Shown one piece after another: positions 26,290 through 38,423 of a stretch of DNA of 64,000 bases (the stretch's first letter is position 1; each line of letters begins with the position of its first letter). The notes under the pieces were generated by a model. It saw only the letters and a list, made by a program, of their open reading frames with translations, ran no database searches and was not told the origin of the DNA. A program made the translations under genes and the position numbers. The stretch comes from Dama dama (Eukaryota; Chordata; Mammalia; Artiodactyla; Cervidae): the NCBI RefSeq assembly GCF_033118175.1, contig NC_083714.1, forward strand, positions 3,472,001 through 3,536,000, written 5' to 3'.

Positions 26290-27340
26290 TGTTGAAAAAC
26301 ATGAAGAGCCTGAAAAGGTGTGAAAAACATGAAGAGCTTAAATGTTGTGAGAAATATGAAGAGCTTCAAAAGGTGTCAAAAATGAGACGAGCATGAAACG
26401 GTCTGGAAAGTAGGACGAGCATGAAGTGGTGTTGAAAAACATGAAGAGCCAGAAAATGTGTGAAAAATATGAACAGCTTCAAAAGGTGTGAAATACAAGA
26501 GGAGCATGAAACGGTCTGAAAAATAGGAGGAGCATGAAGCAGTGTTCAAAAACATGAAGAACCGGAGAAGTTGTGAAAAATATGAAGAGCTTCAAAAGGT
26601 GTGAAAATAATGAGGAGCATGAAACGGTCTGACAAATAGGAGCAGCATGAAACGGTGTTCAAAAACATGAAGAGCCTGAAAAGGTGTGAAAAATATGAAG
26701 AGTTTCAAAAGGTTGGAAATACATGGAGAGCATGAAACGGTCTTAAAAATAAGAGGAGCATGAAGCGGTGTTGAAAAACATGAAGAGCCTGAAAACGTGG
26801 GTAAAATATGAAGAGCTTCAAAAGGTGTCAAAAATATGAGGAGAATGAAACGGTCTGAAATATTGGAGGAGCAAGAAACGGAGTTCAAAAACATGAAGAG
26901 CCAGAAAAGGTGTCAAAAATATGAAGAGCTTCAAAAGTTGTCAAAAATATGAGGAGCATGAACGGTCTGAAAAATAGGAGCATGAAGCAGTGTTGAAAAA
27001 AATGAAGAGCCTGAAAAGGTGTGAAAAATATGAAAACCTTCAAAAGGTGTCAAATATATGAGGACCATGAAACGGTCTGAAAAATAGGAGGAGCAAGAAA
27101 CGGTGTTCAAAAACATGAGGAGCCAGAAAGGTGTGAAAAATATGAAGAGCTTCAAAAGGTGTCAAAATGTGAGGAGCATGAAACTGTCTGAAAAATAGGA
27201 GGAGCATGAAACGGTGCTAAAAAACATGAAGAGCTTCAAAAGGTGTGAAACATATGAAGAGTTTCAAAAGGTGTCAAAAATATGAGGAGCATGAAACGGT
27301 CTGAAAAATAGGAGGAGCATTAAGCGGTGTTGAAAAACAT
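26290..27340. repeat. Duplicated segment, second copy with monomer-sized losses
   Basis: It aligns to the first copy at three successive offsets: 1,940 bp (26,290-26,472), 1,602 bp (26,473-27,150) and 1,376 bp (27,160-27,335). The steps between offsets are 338 bp, about three monomers, and 226 bp, exactly two monomers. Both junctions keep the subunit order intact. The pattern is easiest to explain by exchange or slippage between in-register monomers. No gene is present. Confidence 0.82.
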
Positions 27341-28445
27341 GAAGTGCCTGAAAAGCTGTGAAATTAAGACAAGCTTCAAAAGGTGTGAAAAATATGAGGA
27401 GCAGGAAACGGTCTGAAAAATACGAGGAGCATGAAGCGGTTTTAAAAAACATGAAGAGCTTCAAAAGGTGTGAAACATATGAAGAGCTTCAAAAGGTGTC
27501 AAAAATATGAGTAGCAAGAAACAGTCTGAAAAATAAGAGGAGCATGAAGGGGTGTTGAAAAAATGAAGAGCCAGAAAAGGTGTGAGAATTATGTAGAGTT
27601 CAAAAGGTGTCAAAAATATTAGGAGCATGAAACGGTATGAAAAATAGGAGGAGCATGAAGCTGTGTAGAAAAACATGAAGAGCCTGAAAAGGTGTTACAA
27701 ATATGAAGAGCTTCAAAAGGTGTGAAAAATATGCGGAGCATGAAAAGGTCTGAAAAATAGGAAGAGCATGAAGCGGTGTAGAAAAACATGAAGAGCCTTA
27801 AAAGGTGTGAAAAATATGAAGAGCTTCAAAAGTTGTCAAAATATGAGGAGCATGAAACGGTCTGAAAAATAGTAGGAACATGAAGCTGTGTTGAAATACA
27901 TGAAGAGCCTGAAGAGGTGAGAAAAACATGAAGAGCTTCAAAAGGTGTCAAAAATATGAGGAGCATGAAACGGTCTGAAAAATAAGAGTAACATGAAACG
28001 GTCTGATAAATAGGAGGAGCATGAAGCGGTGTTCAAAAACATGAAGAGCCTGAAAAGGTGTGAAAAATATGAAGAGCTTCAAAAGGTGTGAATAATGAGA
28101 GGAGCATGAAACGGTCTGTAAAATAGGAGGAGCATGAAGCGGTGTTGAAAAACATGAAGAGCCTGAAAAGGTGTGAAAAATATGAAGAGCTTCAAAACCT
28201 GTCAAAAATATGAGGAGCCTGAAACAGTCTCAAAAATAGGAAGAGCATGAAACGGTCTGAAACATAGGAGGATCATGAAGCGGTGTTGAAAATCGTGAAG
28301 AGCCTGAAAAGGTGTGAAAAATGTGAAGAGCTTCAACAGGTGTCAAAAACATGAGGAGAATGAAACGGTCTGAAAAATAGGAGGAGCTTGAAGCTGTGTT
28401 CAAAAATATGAAGAGCCAGAAAAGGTGTGAAAAATATGAAGAGCT
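27341..28445. repeat. Satellite monomers without visible higher-order repeat
   Basis: Ordinary monomers with scattered variants (for example AAATTAAGACAAGCTTC near 27,361, GTGTAGAAAAACATG at 27,664 and 27,777, 113 bp apart, and TGCGGAGCATGAAAAGG near 27,732). I could not pair the stretch with another part of the window beyond monomer level. Two consecutive subunits of type 2/3 near 27,965-28,015 appear duplicated (GAAACGGTCTG repeated out of normal order). No gene is present. Confidence 0.75.
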
Positions 28446-29019
28446 TCAAACAGTGTCAAAAATATGAGGAGCAAGTAACGGTCTGAAAAATAGGAGGAGC
28501 ATGAAGTGGAGCTGAAAAACATGAAGAGCCTGAAAAGGTGTGCAAAATATGAAGAGCTTCAAAAGGTGTAAAAAATGAGATGAGCATGTAACGGTCTGAA
28601 AAATAGGAGGAGCATGAACTGGTGCTGAAAAACATGAAGAGCCTGAAAAGGTTTGAAAAATATGAAGACCTTCAAAAGGTGTGAAAAATATGAGGAGCAT
28701 GAAACGGTCTGAAAAATAGGAGGAGCATGAAGTGGAGCTGAAAAACATGAAGAGCCAGAAAAGGTGTGCAAAATATGAAGAGCTTCAAAAGGTGTAAAAA
28801 ATGAGATGAGCATGAAACGGTCTCAAAAATAGGAGGAGCATGAACTGGTGCTGAAAAACATGAAGAGCCTGAAAAGGTGTGCAAAATATGAAGAGCTTCA
28901 AAAGGTGTAAAAATGAGAGCAGCATGAAACGGTCTGAAAAATAGGAGGAGCATGAACTGGTGCTGAAAAACATGAAGAGCCTGAAAACGTGTGAAAAATA
29001 TGAAGGGCTTCAAAAGGTG
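28446..29019. repeat. Local block alternating two monomer variants
   Basis: Five successive monomers share a variant subunit 4 that starts GCTGAAAAACATG instead of GTTGAAAAACATG. The GCTG marks lie at 28,511, 28,624, 28,737, 28,850 and 28,962, so the spacing is 113, 113, 113 and 112 bp. The preceding bases alternate: AGTGGAGCTG (28,511), ACTGGTGCTG (28,624), AGTGGAGCTG (28,737), then ACTGGTGCTG twice. This is a 226-bp dimer repeat, recently amplified and confined to this block. No gene is present. Confidence 0.85.
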
Positions 29020-31719
29020 TGAAAAATATGAAGAGCTTCAAAAGTTGTCAAAAAAGAGATGAGCATGAAACGGTCTGAAAAATAGGAGGAGCATGAAATT
29101 GTGTTCAAAAAAATGAAGAGCCTGAAAAGGTGTCTAGTATATGAAGATTTCAGAAGGTGTCAAAATATGAGGAGCATGAAAAAGTCTGAAAAATAGGAGG
29201 AGCATGAAGTGATGTTGAAAAACATGAAGAGCCTGAAAACGTGTGAAAAATAGGAGGAGCTTCAAAAGGTGTCAAAAATATGAGGAGCATGAAACGGTCT
29301 GAAAAATAGGAGGAGCAAGAAGCGGCGTGCAAAAACATGAAGAGCCTGAAAAGGTGTGAAAAATATGAAGAGCTTCAAAAGGTGTGAAAAATGAAAGGAG
29401 CATGAAACGGTATGAAAAATAGAAGGAGCATGAAGTGGTGTTGAAAAAAAAGAAGAGCCTGAAAAAGTGTGAAAAATATGAAGAGCTTCAAAAGGTGTCA
29501 AAGATATGAGGAGCATGAAACGGTCTGAAAAATAGGAGGAGCATGAAACGGTGTTCGAAAACATGAACAGCCTGAAAAGTTGTGAAAAATATGAAGAGCT
29601 TCAAAAGGTGTCAAAAATATGAGGAGCATGAAAAGGTCTGAAAAATAGGAGGAGCATGAAACGGTGTTCCAAAACATGAATAGCCTGAAAAGGTGTGAAA
29701 AATATGAAGAGCATCAAAAGGTGTGAAAAATATGAGGAGCATGAAACGGTCTGAAAAATAGGAGGAGCATGAAGCGGTGTTCAAAAACATGAAGAGCCTG
29801 AGAACGTGTGAAAAATATGAAGAGCTACAAAAGGTGTGAAATACATGAGGAGCATGAAACGATCTGATAAATAGGAGGTGCACGAAGTGGTGTTGAAAAA
29901 CATGAAAAGCCTGAAAAGGTGTGAAAAATATGAAGAGCTTCAAAAGGTGTCAAAAATGAAATGAGCTTGAAACGGTCTGAAAAATTGGAGGAGCATGAAG
30001 CGATGTTGAAAAACATGAAGAGCCTGAAAAAGTGTGAAAATTATGAAGAGCTTCAAAAGGTGTTAAATATATGAGGAGCAAGAAACGGTCTGAAAAATAG
30101 GAGGTGCATGAAGTGGTTTTGAAAAACATGAAAAGGTGTGAAAAATATGAAGAGCTTCAAAAGGTGTCAAAAATATGAGGAGCATGAAACGATCTGAAAA
30201 ATAGGAGAATCATGCAGTGGTGTTGAAAAACATGAACAGCCTGAAAAGGTGTGTAAAATATGAAGAGCTTGATAAGGTGTCATAAATATGAGGAGCATGA
30301 AACGGTCGGAAATATAGGAGGAGCATGAAGCGGTGTTCAAAAACATGAAGAGCCTGAAAAGGTGTGAAAAATATGAAGAGCTTCAAAAGGTGTCAAAACT
30401 ATTAGGGGCATGAAAAGGTCTGAAAAATACGAGGAGCATGAAGTGGTGTTGAAAAACATGAAGAGCCTGAAAAGGTGTGAAATATATGAAGAGCTTCAAA
30501 AGGTGTCAAAAATATGAGGGGCATGAAACGGTCTGAAAAATAGGAGGAGCATGAAATGGTGTTAAAAAATTTGAAGAGCATCAAAAGGTGTGAAAAATAT
30601 GAGGAGCATGAAACGGTCTGAAAAATAGGAGGAGCATGAAGCGGTGTTCAAAAACATGAAGAGACTGAAAAGTTGTGAAAAATATCAAGAGCTTCAAAAA
30701 GTGTGAAAAATATGAGGAGCATGAAAGGGTCTGAAAAATAGGAGGAGCATGAAGCGGTGTTGAAAAACATGAAGAGCCTGAAAACGTGTCAAAAATATGA
30801 AGAGCTTCAAAGGTGTGAAAAATATGAAGCACTTCAAAAGATGTCAAAAATTAGAAGAGCATGAAACGGTCTAGAAAATAGGAGGAGCATGAAGTGGTGT
30901 TGAAAAATATGAAGAGCTTCAAAAAGTGTCAAAAATATGAGGAGCAAGAAACGGTCTGAAAAATAGGAGAATCATGCAGCGGTGTTGAAAACTATAAACA
31001 GCCTGAAAAAGTGTGAAAAATATGAAGAGCTTCAAAAGGTGTCAAAAATATGAGTATCATGAAACGATCTGAAAAATAGGAGGAGCATAAAGCGGTGTTC
31101 AAAAATATGAAGAGCATGAAAAGGTGTGAAAAATATGAACAGCCTCAAAACATGTCAAAAATATGAGGAGCATGAAACGGTCTGAAAAATAGGAGGAGCA
31201 TGAAGCGGTGTTCAAAAACATGAAGAGCATGAAAAGGTGTGTCAAAATATGAAGAGCTTCAAAAGGTGTGAAAAATATGAGGAGCTTCAAAAGGTGTCAA
31301 AAATATAAGGAGCAAGAAACGGTAGAAAAAATAGGAGGGACATGAAGCGGTGTTCAAAATCATGAAGAGCCTGAAAAGCTGAGAAATATATGAAGAGCTT
31401 CAAAGGGTGTCAAAATTATGAGGAGCATGAAACGGTCTGAAAAATACGAGAAGCATGAAACAGTGTTGAAAAATATGAAGAGCCTGAAAAGGTGTGCAAA
31501 ATATGAAGAGCTTCAAAACCTGTCAAAAATATGAGAAGCATGACACGGTCTGAAAAATAGGAGGAGCATGAACCGGTGTTCAAAAACATGAAGAGACTGA
31601 AAAGGTGTGAAAAATATGAGGAGCTTCAAAAGGTGTGAAAAATATGAAGATCTTCAAAAGGTGTCAAAAATGAGATGAACATGAAACGGTCTGAAAAATA
31701 GGAGGAGCATGAAGTGGTG

Positions 31720-34700
31720 TTGATAAACATGAAGAGCCTGAAAAGGTGTGAAATATATGAGGAGCTTGAAAAGGTGTCAAAAATATGAGGAGCATGAAAC
31801 GGTCTGAAAAATAGGAGGTGCATGAAGTGGTGTTGAAAAACATGAAGAGCCTGAAAAGGTTTGAAAAATATGAAGAGCTTCAAAGGTGTCAAAATTATGA
31901 GGAGCATGAAACGGTCTGAAAAATAGGAGGAGCATGAAGCGGGGTTGAAAAACATGAAGAGACTGAGAACGTGTGAAAAATATGAAGAGCTTCAAAAGGT
32001 GTGAAAAATGAAAGGAGCATGAAATGGTATGAAAAATAGAAGGAGCATGAAGTGGTGTTGAAAAAAAAGAAGAGCCTGAAAATGTGTGAAAAATATGAAG
32101 AGCTTCAAAAGGTGTGAAATACATGAGGAACATTAAACGTTCTGAAAAATAGGAGGAGCATGAAGCGGTGTTGAAAAACATGAAGAGCCTGAAAAGGTGT
32201 GAAAAATATGAAGAGCTTCAAAAAGTGTGAAAAATAGGAGGAGCATGAAGCGATGTTCAAAAACATGAAGAGCCTGAAAAGGTTTGAAAAATATGAAGAG
32301 CTTCAAACGGTCTGAAATACATGAGGAGCATGAAACGGTCTGAAAAATAGGAGGAGAATCAAACGGTGTTCAAAAATAAGAAGAGCCTGAAAAGCTGTTG
32401 AAAATATGAAGACCTTCAAAAGGTGTCAAAATTATGAGGAGCATGAATCGGTCTGTAAAATAGGAGTAGCATGAAGCGGTGTTCAAAAACATGAAGATCC
32501 TGAAAAGGTGTGAAAAATATAGAGCTTCAAAAGGTGTCAAAGATATGAGGAGCATGAAACGGTCTGAAAAATAGGAGGAGCATGAAACGGTGTTCGAAAA
32601 CATGAACAGCCTGAAAAGTTGTGAAAAATATGTAGAGATTCAAAAGGTGTCAAAAATATGAGGAGCATGAAAAGGTCTGAAAAATAGGAGGAGCATGAAA
32701 CGGTGTTCCAAAACATGAATAGCCTGAAAAGGTGTGAAAAATATGAAGAGCATCAAAAGGTGTGAAAAATATGAGGAGCATGAAACGGTCTGAAAAATAG
32801 GAGGAGCATGAAGCAGTGTTCAAAAACATGAAGAGCCTGAGAACGTGTGAAAAATATGAAGAGCTGCAAAAGGTGTGAAATACATGAGGAGCATGAAACT
32901 GTCTGAAAAATAGGAGGAGGATGAAGTGGTGTTCAAAAACATGAAGAGCCTGAAAAGGTGTGAAAATATGCAGAGCTTCAAAAGGTGTGAAATACATGAG
33001 AGAAATGAAACTATCTGAAAAATAGGAGGAGCATGAAGCCGTGTTGAAAAACATGAAGAGCCTGAAAAGGTGTGAAAAATATGAAGAGCTTCTAAAGGTG
33101 TCAAAAATATGAGGACAATGAAACGGTCTGGAAAATAGGAGGAGCATGAAGTGGTGTTGAATATGATGAAGAGCCTGAAAAGGTGTGAAATATATGAGGA
33201 GCATGAAAATGTGTCAAAAATATGAGGAGCATGAAACGATCTGAAAAATAGGAGGTGCACGAAGTGGTGTTGAGAAACATGAAGAGCCTGCAAAGGTGTG
33301 AAAAATATGAATAGCTTCAAAAGGTGTTAAATATATGAGGAGCAAGAAACGGTCTCAAAAATAGGAGGAGCATGAAGCGGTGTTCAAAACCATGAAGAGC
33401 CTGAAAAGGTGTGAAAAATATGAAGAGGTTCAAAAATGTGAAAAATATGAAGAGCTTCAAAGGTGTCAAATATATGAAGAGCTTCAAACGGTGTCCAAAT
33501 TATGAGGAGCATGAAACGGTCTGAAAAATAGGAGGAGCATGAAGCGGGGTTGAAAAACATGAAGAGCCTGAGAACATGTGAAAAATATGAAGAGCTTCAA
33601 AGGTGTCAAATATATGAAGAGCTTCAAACGGTGTCCAAATTATGAGGAGCATGAAACGGTGTGAAAAATAGGAGGAGCATGAATCGGGATTGAAAAACAT
33701 GAAGAGCCTGAGAACGTGTGAAAAATATGAAGAGCTTCAAAAGGTGTGAAAAATATGAGGAGCTTCAAAAGGTGTCAAAAATTAGAAAAGCATGAAACGG
33801 TCTGGAAAATAGGAGGAGCATGAAGCGGTGTTGAAAAACATGAAGAGCCTGAAAACGTGTCAAAAATATGAAGAGCTTCAAAGGTGTGAAAAATATGAAG
33901 CACTTCAAAAGGTGTCAAAAATTAGAAAAGCATGAAACGGTCTGGAAAATAGGAGGAGCATGAAGTGGTGTTGAAAAACATGAAGAGACTGAAAAGGTGT
34001 GAAAAATATGAAGAGCTTCAAAAAGTGTCAAAAATATGAGGAGCAAGAAACGGTCTGAAAAATAGGAGAATCATGCAGCGGTGTTGAAAACTATAAACAG
34101 CCTGAAAAACTGTGAAAAATATGAAGAGCTTCAAAAGGTGTCAAAAATATGAGTATCATGAAACGATCTGAAAAATAGGAGGAGCATAAAGCGGTGTTCA
34201 AAAATATGAAGAGCCTGAAAAGGTGTGAAAAATATGAACAGCCTCAAAACGTGTCAAAAATATGAGGAGCATGAAACGGTCTGAAAAATATGAGCAGTAT
34301 GAAACGGTGTTCAAAAACATGAAGAGCCTGAAAAGGTGTGACAAATATGAAGAGGTTCAAAAGGTGTGAAATTCATGAGGAGTATGAAACGGTCTGAAAA
34401 ATAGGAGGAGCATGAAGCGGTGTTCAAAAACATGAAGAGCCTGAAAAGGTGTGAAAAATATGAAGAGCTTCAAAAGGTGTGAAAAATATGAGGAGCTTCA
34501 AAAGGTGTCAAAAATATAAGGAGCAAGAAACGGTAGGAAAAATAGGAGGGACATGAAGCGGTGTTCAAAATCATGAAGAGCCTGAAAAACTGAGAAATAT
34601 ATGAAGAGCTTCAAAAGGTGTCAAAATTATGAGGAGGATGAAACGGTCTGAAAAATACGAGAAGCATGAAACAGTGTTGAAAAATATGAAGAGCCTGAAA

Positions 34701-35267
34701 AGGTGTGCAAAATATGAAGAGCTTCAAAACCTGAAAAAAATATGAGAAGCATGAAACGGTCTGAAAAATAGGAGGAGCATCAACCGGTGTTCAAAAACAT
34801 GAAGATCCTGAAAAGGTGTGAAAAATATAGAGCTTCAAAAGGTGTCAAAGATATGAGGAGCATGAAACGGTCTGAAAAATAGGAGGAGCATGAAACGGTG
34901 TTCCAAAACATGAACAGCCTGAAAAGGTGTGAAAAATATGAAGAGCTTCAAAAGGTGTCAAAAATATGAGGAGCATGAAAAGGTCTGAAAAATAGGAGGA
35001 GCATGAAACGGTGTTCCAAAACATCAATAGCCTGAAAAGGTGTGAAAAATATGAAGAGCATCAAAAGGTGTGAAAAATATGAGGAGCATGAAACGGTGTG
35101 AAAAATAGGAGGAGCATGAAGCGGTGTTCAAAAACATGAAGAGGCTGAGAACGTGTGAAAAATATGAAGAGCTGCAAAAGGTGTGAAAAATATGAAGATC
35201 TTCAAAAGGTGTCAAAAATGAGATGAACATGAAACGGTCTGAAAAATAGGAGGAGCATGAAGTGGTG
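31720..35267. repeat. 3,548-bp higher-order unit inside SU1
   Basis: The unit is phased on the rare string GTTGATAAACATGAAGAGCC (TTGATA at 31,720 and 35,268, 3,548 bp apart). In order it carries GTTGAAAAAAAAGAAGAGCC (~32,058), ATAAGAAGAGCCTG (~32,375), ATATAGAGC (32,518), GTTGAATATGATGAAGAGCC (~33,157), the doubled GTGTCCAAATTATGAGG block (33,492 and 33,632), GAATCATGCAGCGG (~34,068), a five-subunit monomer (34,452-34,592) and a second ATATAGAGC (34,826). It is the most complete unit of this family in the window. Confidence 0.87.
34480..34507 (+). repeat. Extra 28-bp subunit (five-subunit, 141-bp monomer)
   Basis: After a normal subunit 1 (34,452-34,479) a second subunit-1-like element follows before subunit 2 begins at 34,508. 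It has GAGGAGC where subunit 1 has GAAGAGC, but ends in CTTCAAAAGGTG like subunit 1, so it looks like a subunit 1/subunit 2 hybrid made by a one-subunit slip. The monomer is 141 bp long. Similar five-subunit monomers occur at many other places, including the first bases of the window and near 2,165-2,220, 8,880-8,930 and 33,720-33,775. Confidence 0.85.
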
Positions 35268-38200
35268 TTGATAAACATGAAGAGCCTGAAAAGGTGTGAA
35301 ATATATGAGGAGCTTGAAAAGGTGTCAAAAATATGAGGAGCATGAAACGGTCTGAAATATAGGAGGTGCATGAAGTGGTGTTGAAAAACATGAAGAGCCT
35401 GAAAAGGTTTGAAAAATATGAAGAGCTTCAAAGGTGTTAAAATTATGAGGAGCATGAAACGGTCTGAAAAATAGGAGGAGCATGAAGCGGGGTTGAAAAA
35501 CATGAAGAGCCTGAGAACGTGTGAAAAATATGAAGAGCTTCAAAAGGTGTGAAAAATGAAAGGAGCATGAAATGGTATGAAAAATAGAAGGAGCATGAAG
35601 TGGTGTTGAAAAAAAAGAAGAGCCTGAAAATGTGTGAAAAATATGAAGAGCTTCAAAAGGTGTGAAATACATGAGGAACATTAAACGTTCTGAAAAATAG
35701 GAGGAGCATGAAGCGGTGTTGAAAAACATGAAGAGCCTGAAAAGGTGTGAAAAATATGAAGAGCTTCAAAAAGTGTGAAAAATAGGAGGAGCATGAAGCG
35801 ATGTTCAAAAACATGAAGAGCCTGAAAAGGTTTGAAAAATATGAAGAGCTTCAAACGGTCTGAAATACATGAGGAGCATGAAACGGTCTGAAAAATAGGA
35901 GGAGAATCAAACGGTGTTCAAAAATAAGAAGAGCCTGAAAAGCTGTTGAAAATATGAAGACCTTCAAAAGGTGTCAAAATTATGAGGAGCATGAATCGGT
36001 CTGAAAAATAGGAGTAGCATGAAGCGGTGTTCAAAAACATGAAGATCCTGAAAAGGTGTGAAAAATATAGAGCTTCAAAAGGTGTCAAAGATATGAGGAG
36101 CATGAAACGGTCTGAAAAATAGGAGGAGCATGAAACGGTGTTCGAAAACATGAACAGACTGAAAAGTTGTGAAAAATATGTAGAGATTCAAAAGGTGTCA
36201 AAAATATGAGGAGCAAGAAAAGGTCTGAAAAATAGGAGGAGCATGAAACGGTGTTCCAAAACATGAACAGCCTGAAAAGGTGTGAAAAATATGAAAAGCT
36301 TCAAAAGGTGTCAAAAATATGAGGAGCATGAAACGGTCTCAAAAATAGGAGGAGCATGAAGCGGTGTTGAAAAACAGGAAGAGCCTGAAAAGGTGTGAAA
36401 AATATGAAGAGCTGCCAAAATTGTCAAAAATATGAGGAGCATGAAACGGTTTGAAAAATAGGAGGAGCCTGAAACAGTCGGAAAAAAAGGAGGACATTGA
36501 AACGGTGTTGAAAAACATGAAGAGCCCGAAAACGTGTGAAAAATAGGAGGAGCTTCAAAAGGTGTCAAAAATATGAGGAGCATGAAACGGTCTGAAAAAT
36601 AGGAGGAGCAAGAAGCGGCGTGCAAAAATAAGAAGAGCCTGAAAAGGTGTGAAAAATATGAAGAGCTTCAAAAGGTGTGAAAAATGAAAGGAGCATGAAA
36701 CGGTATGAAAAACAGAAGGAGCATGAAGTGGTGTTGAAAAAAAAGAAGAGCCTGAAAATGTGTGAAAAATATGAAGACTTCAAAAGGTGTGAAATACATG
36801 AGGAACATTAAACGTTCTGAAAAATAGGAGGAGCATGAAGCGGTGTTGAAAAACATGAAGAGCCTGAAAAGGTGTGAAAAATATGAAGAGCTTCAAAAAG
36901 TGTGAAAAATAGGAGGAGCATGAAGCAGTGTTCAAAAACATGAAGAGCCTGAAAAGTTTTGAAAAATATGAAGAGCTTCAAACGGTCTGAAATACATGAG
37001 GAGCATGAAACGGTCTGAAAAATAGGAGGAGAATCAAACGGTGTTCAAAAATAAGAAGAGCCTGAAAAGCTGTGAAAAATATGAAGATTTTCAAAAGGTG
37101 TCAAAATTATGAGGAGCATGAATCGGTCTGAAAAATAGGAGTAGCATGAAGCGGTGTTCAAAAACATGAAGATCCTGAAAAGGTGTGAAAAATATAGAGC
37201 TTCAAAAGGTGTCAAAGATATGAGGAGCATGAAACAGTCTGAAAAATAGGAGGAGCATGAAACGGTGTTCGAAAACACAAACAGCCTGAAAAGTTGTGAA
37301 AAATATGAAGAGCTTCAAAAGGTGTCAAAAATATGAGGAGCATGAAAAGGTCTGAAAAATAGGAGGAGCATGAAACGGTGTTCCACAACATCAATAGCCT
37401 GAAAAGGTGTCAAAAATATGAAGAGCATCAAAAGGTGTGAAAAATATCAGGAGCATGAAACGGTCTGAAAAATAGGAGGAGCGTGAAACGGTGTTCAAAA
37501 ACATGAAGAGCCTGAGAACGTGTGAAAAATATGAAGAGCTTCAAAAGGTGTGAAATACATGAGAGAAATGAAACTATCTGAAAAATAGGAGGAGCATGAA
37601 GCCGTGTTGAAAAACATGAAGAGCCTGAAAAGGTGTGAAAAATATGAAGAGCTTCTAAAGGTGTCAAAAATATGAGGAAAATGAAACGGTCTGGAAAATA
37701 GGAGGAGCATGAAGTGGTGTTGAATATGATGAAGAGCCTGAAAAGGTGTGAAATATATGAGGAGCTTGAAAATGTGTCAAAAATATGAGGAGCATGAAAC
37801 GATCTGAAAAATAGGAGGTGCATGAAGAGGTGTTGAAAAACATGAAGAGCCTGAAAAGGTGTGAAAAATATGAAGAGCTTCAAAAGGTGTCAAAAATGAC
37901 ATGAGCTTGAAACGGTCTGAAAAATTGGAGAAGCATGAAGCGATGTTGAAAAACATGAAGAGCCTGAAAAAGTGTGAAAAATATGAAGACTTTCAAAAGG
38001 TGTCAAAATTATGAGGAGCATGAATCGGTCTGAAAAATAGGAGTAGCATGAAGCGGTGTTCAAAACCATGAAGAGCCTGAAAAGGTGTGAAAAATATGAA
38101 GAGGTTCAAAAATGTGAAAAATATGAAGAGCTTCAAAGGTGTCAAATATATGAAGAGCTTCAAACGGTGTCCAAATTATGAGGAGCATGAAACGGTCTAA

Positions 38201-38423
38201 AAAATAGGAGGAGCATGAAGGGGGGTTGAAAAACATGAAGAGCCTGAGAAAGTGTGAAAAATATGAAGAGCTTCAAAATGTGTGAAAAATATGAGGAGCT
38301 TCAAAATGTGTCAAAAATATGAGGAGCATGAAACGGTCTGAAAAATAGGAGGAGCATGATGCAGTGTTGAAAAATACGAAGAGCCCGAAAACGTGTGAAA
38401 AATATGAAGATCTTAAAAAGGTA

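Larger units (their letters stand above)
29020..38423. repeat. 9.3-kb super-unit SU1 (3.5-kb family)
   Basis: SU1 matches SU2 at offset 9,404 from its start to about 29,425 (GTGTCTAGTATATGAAG at 29,131 and 38,535; GCGGCGTGCAAAAAC at 29,322 and 38,726). From about 29,540 to about 34,280 the offset is 9,291, and from there to about 36,270 it is 9,037. The first change is 113 bp, one monomer lost from SU2; the second is 254 bp. Beyond 36,270 SU1 continues with its own rearranged partial copies (GTTGAAAAAAAAGAAGAG at ~36,735; ATATAGAGCTTC at 37,193). Its last part, 38,340-38,423, resembles 49,300-49,380 of the 4.5-kb family. No gene is present. Confidence 0.85.

Noticed and set aside
32650..33204. 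184-codon minus-strand frame, repeated near 41,941 and 45,235
   Set aside because: It recurs because the 3.5-kb unit recurs, and shorter versions at 721-1,002 and 2,673-3,170 differ by satellite indels. There is no sign of a gene apart from being open.
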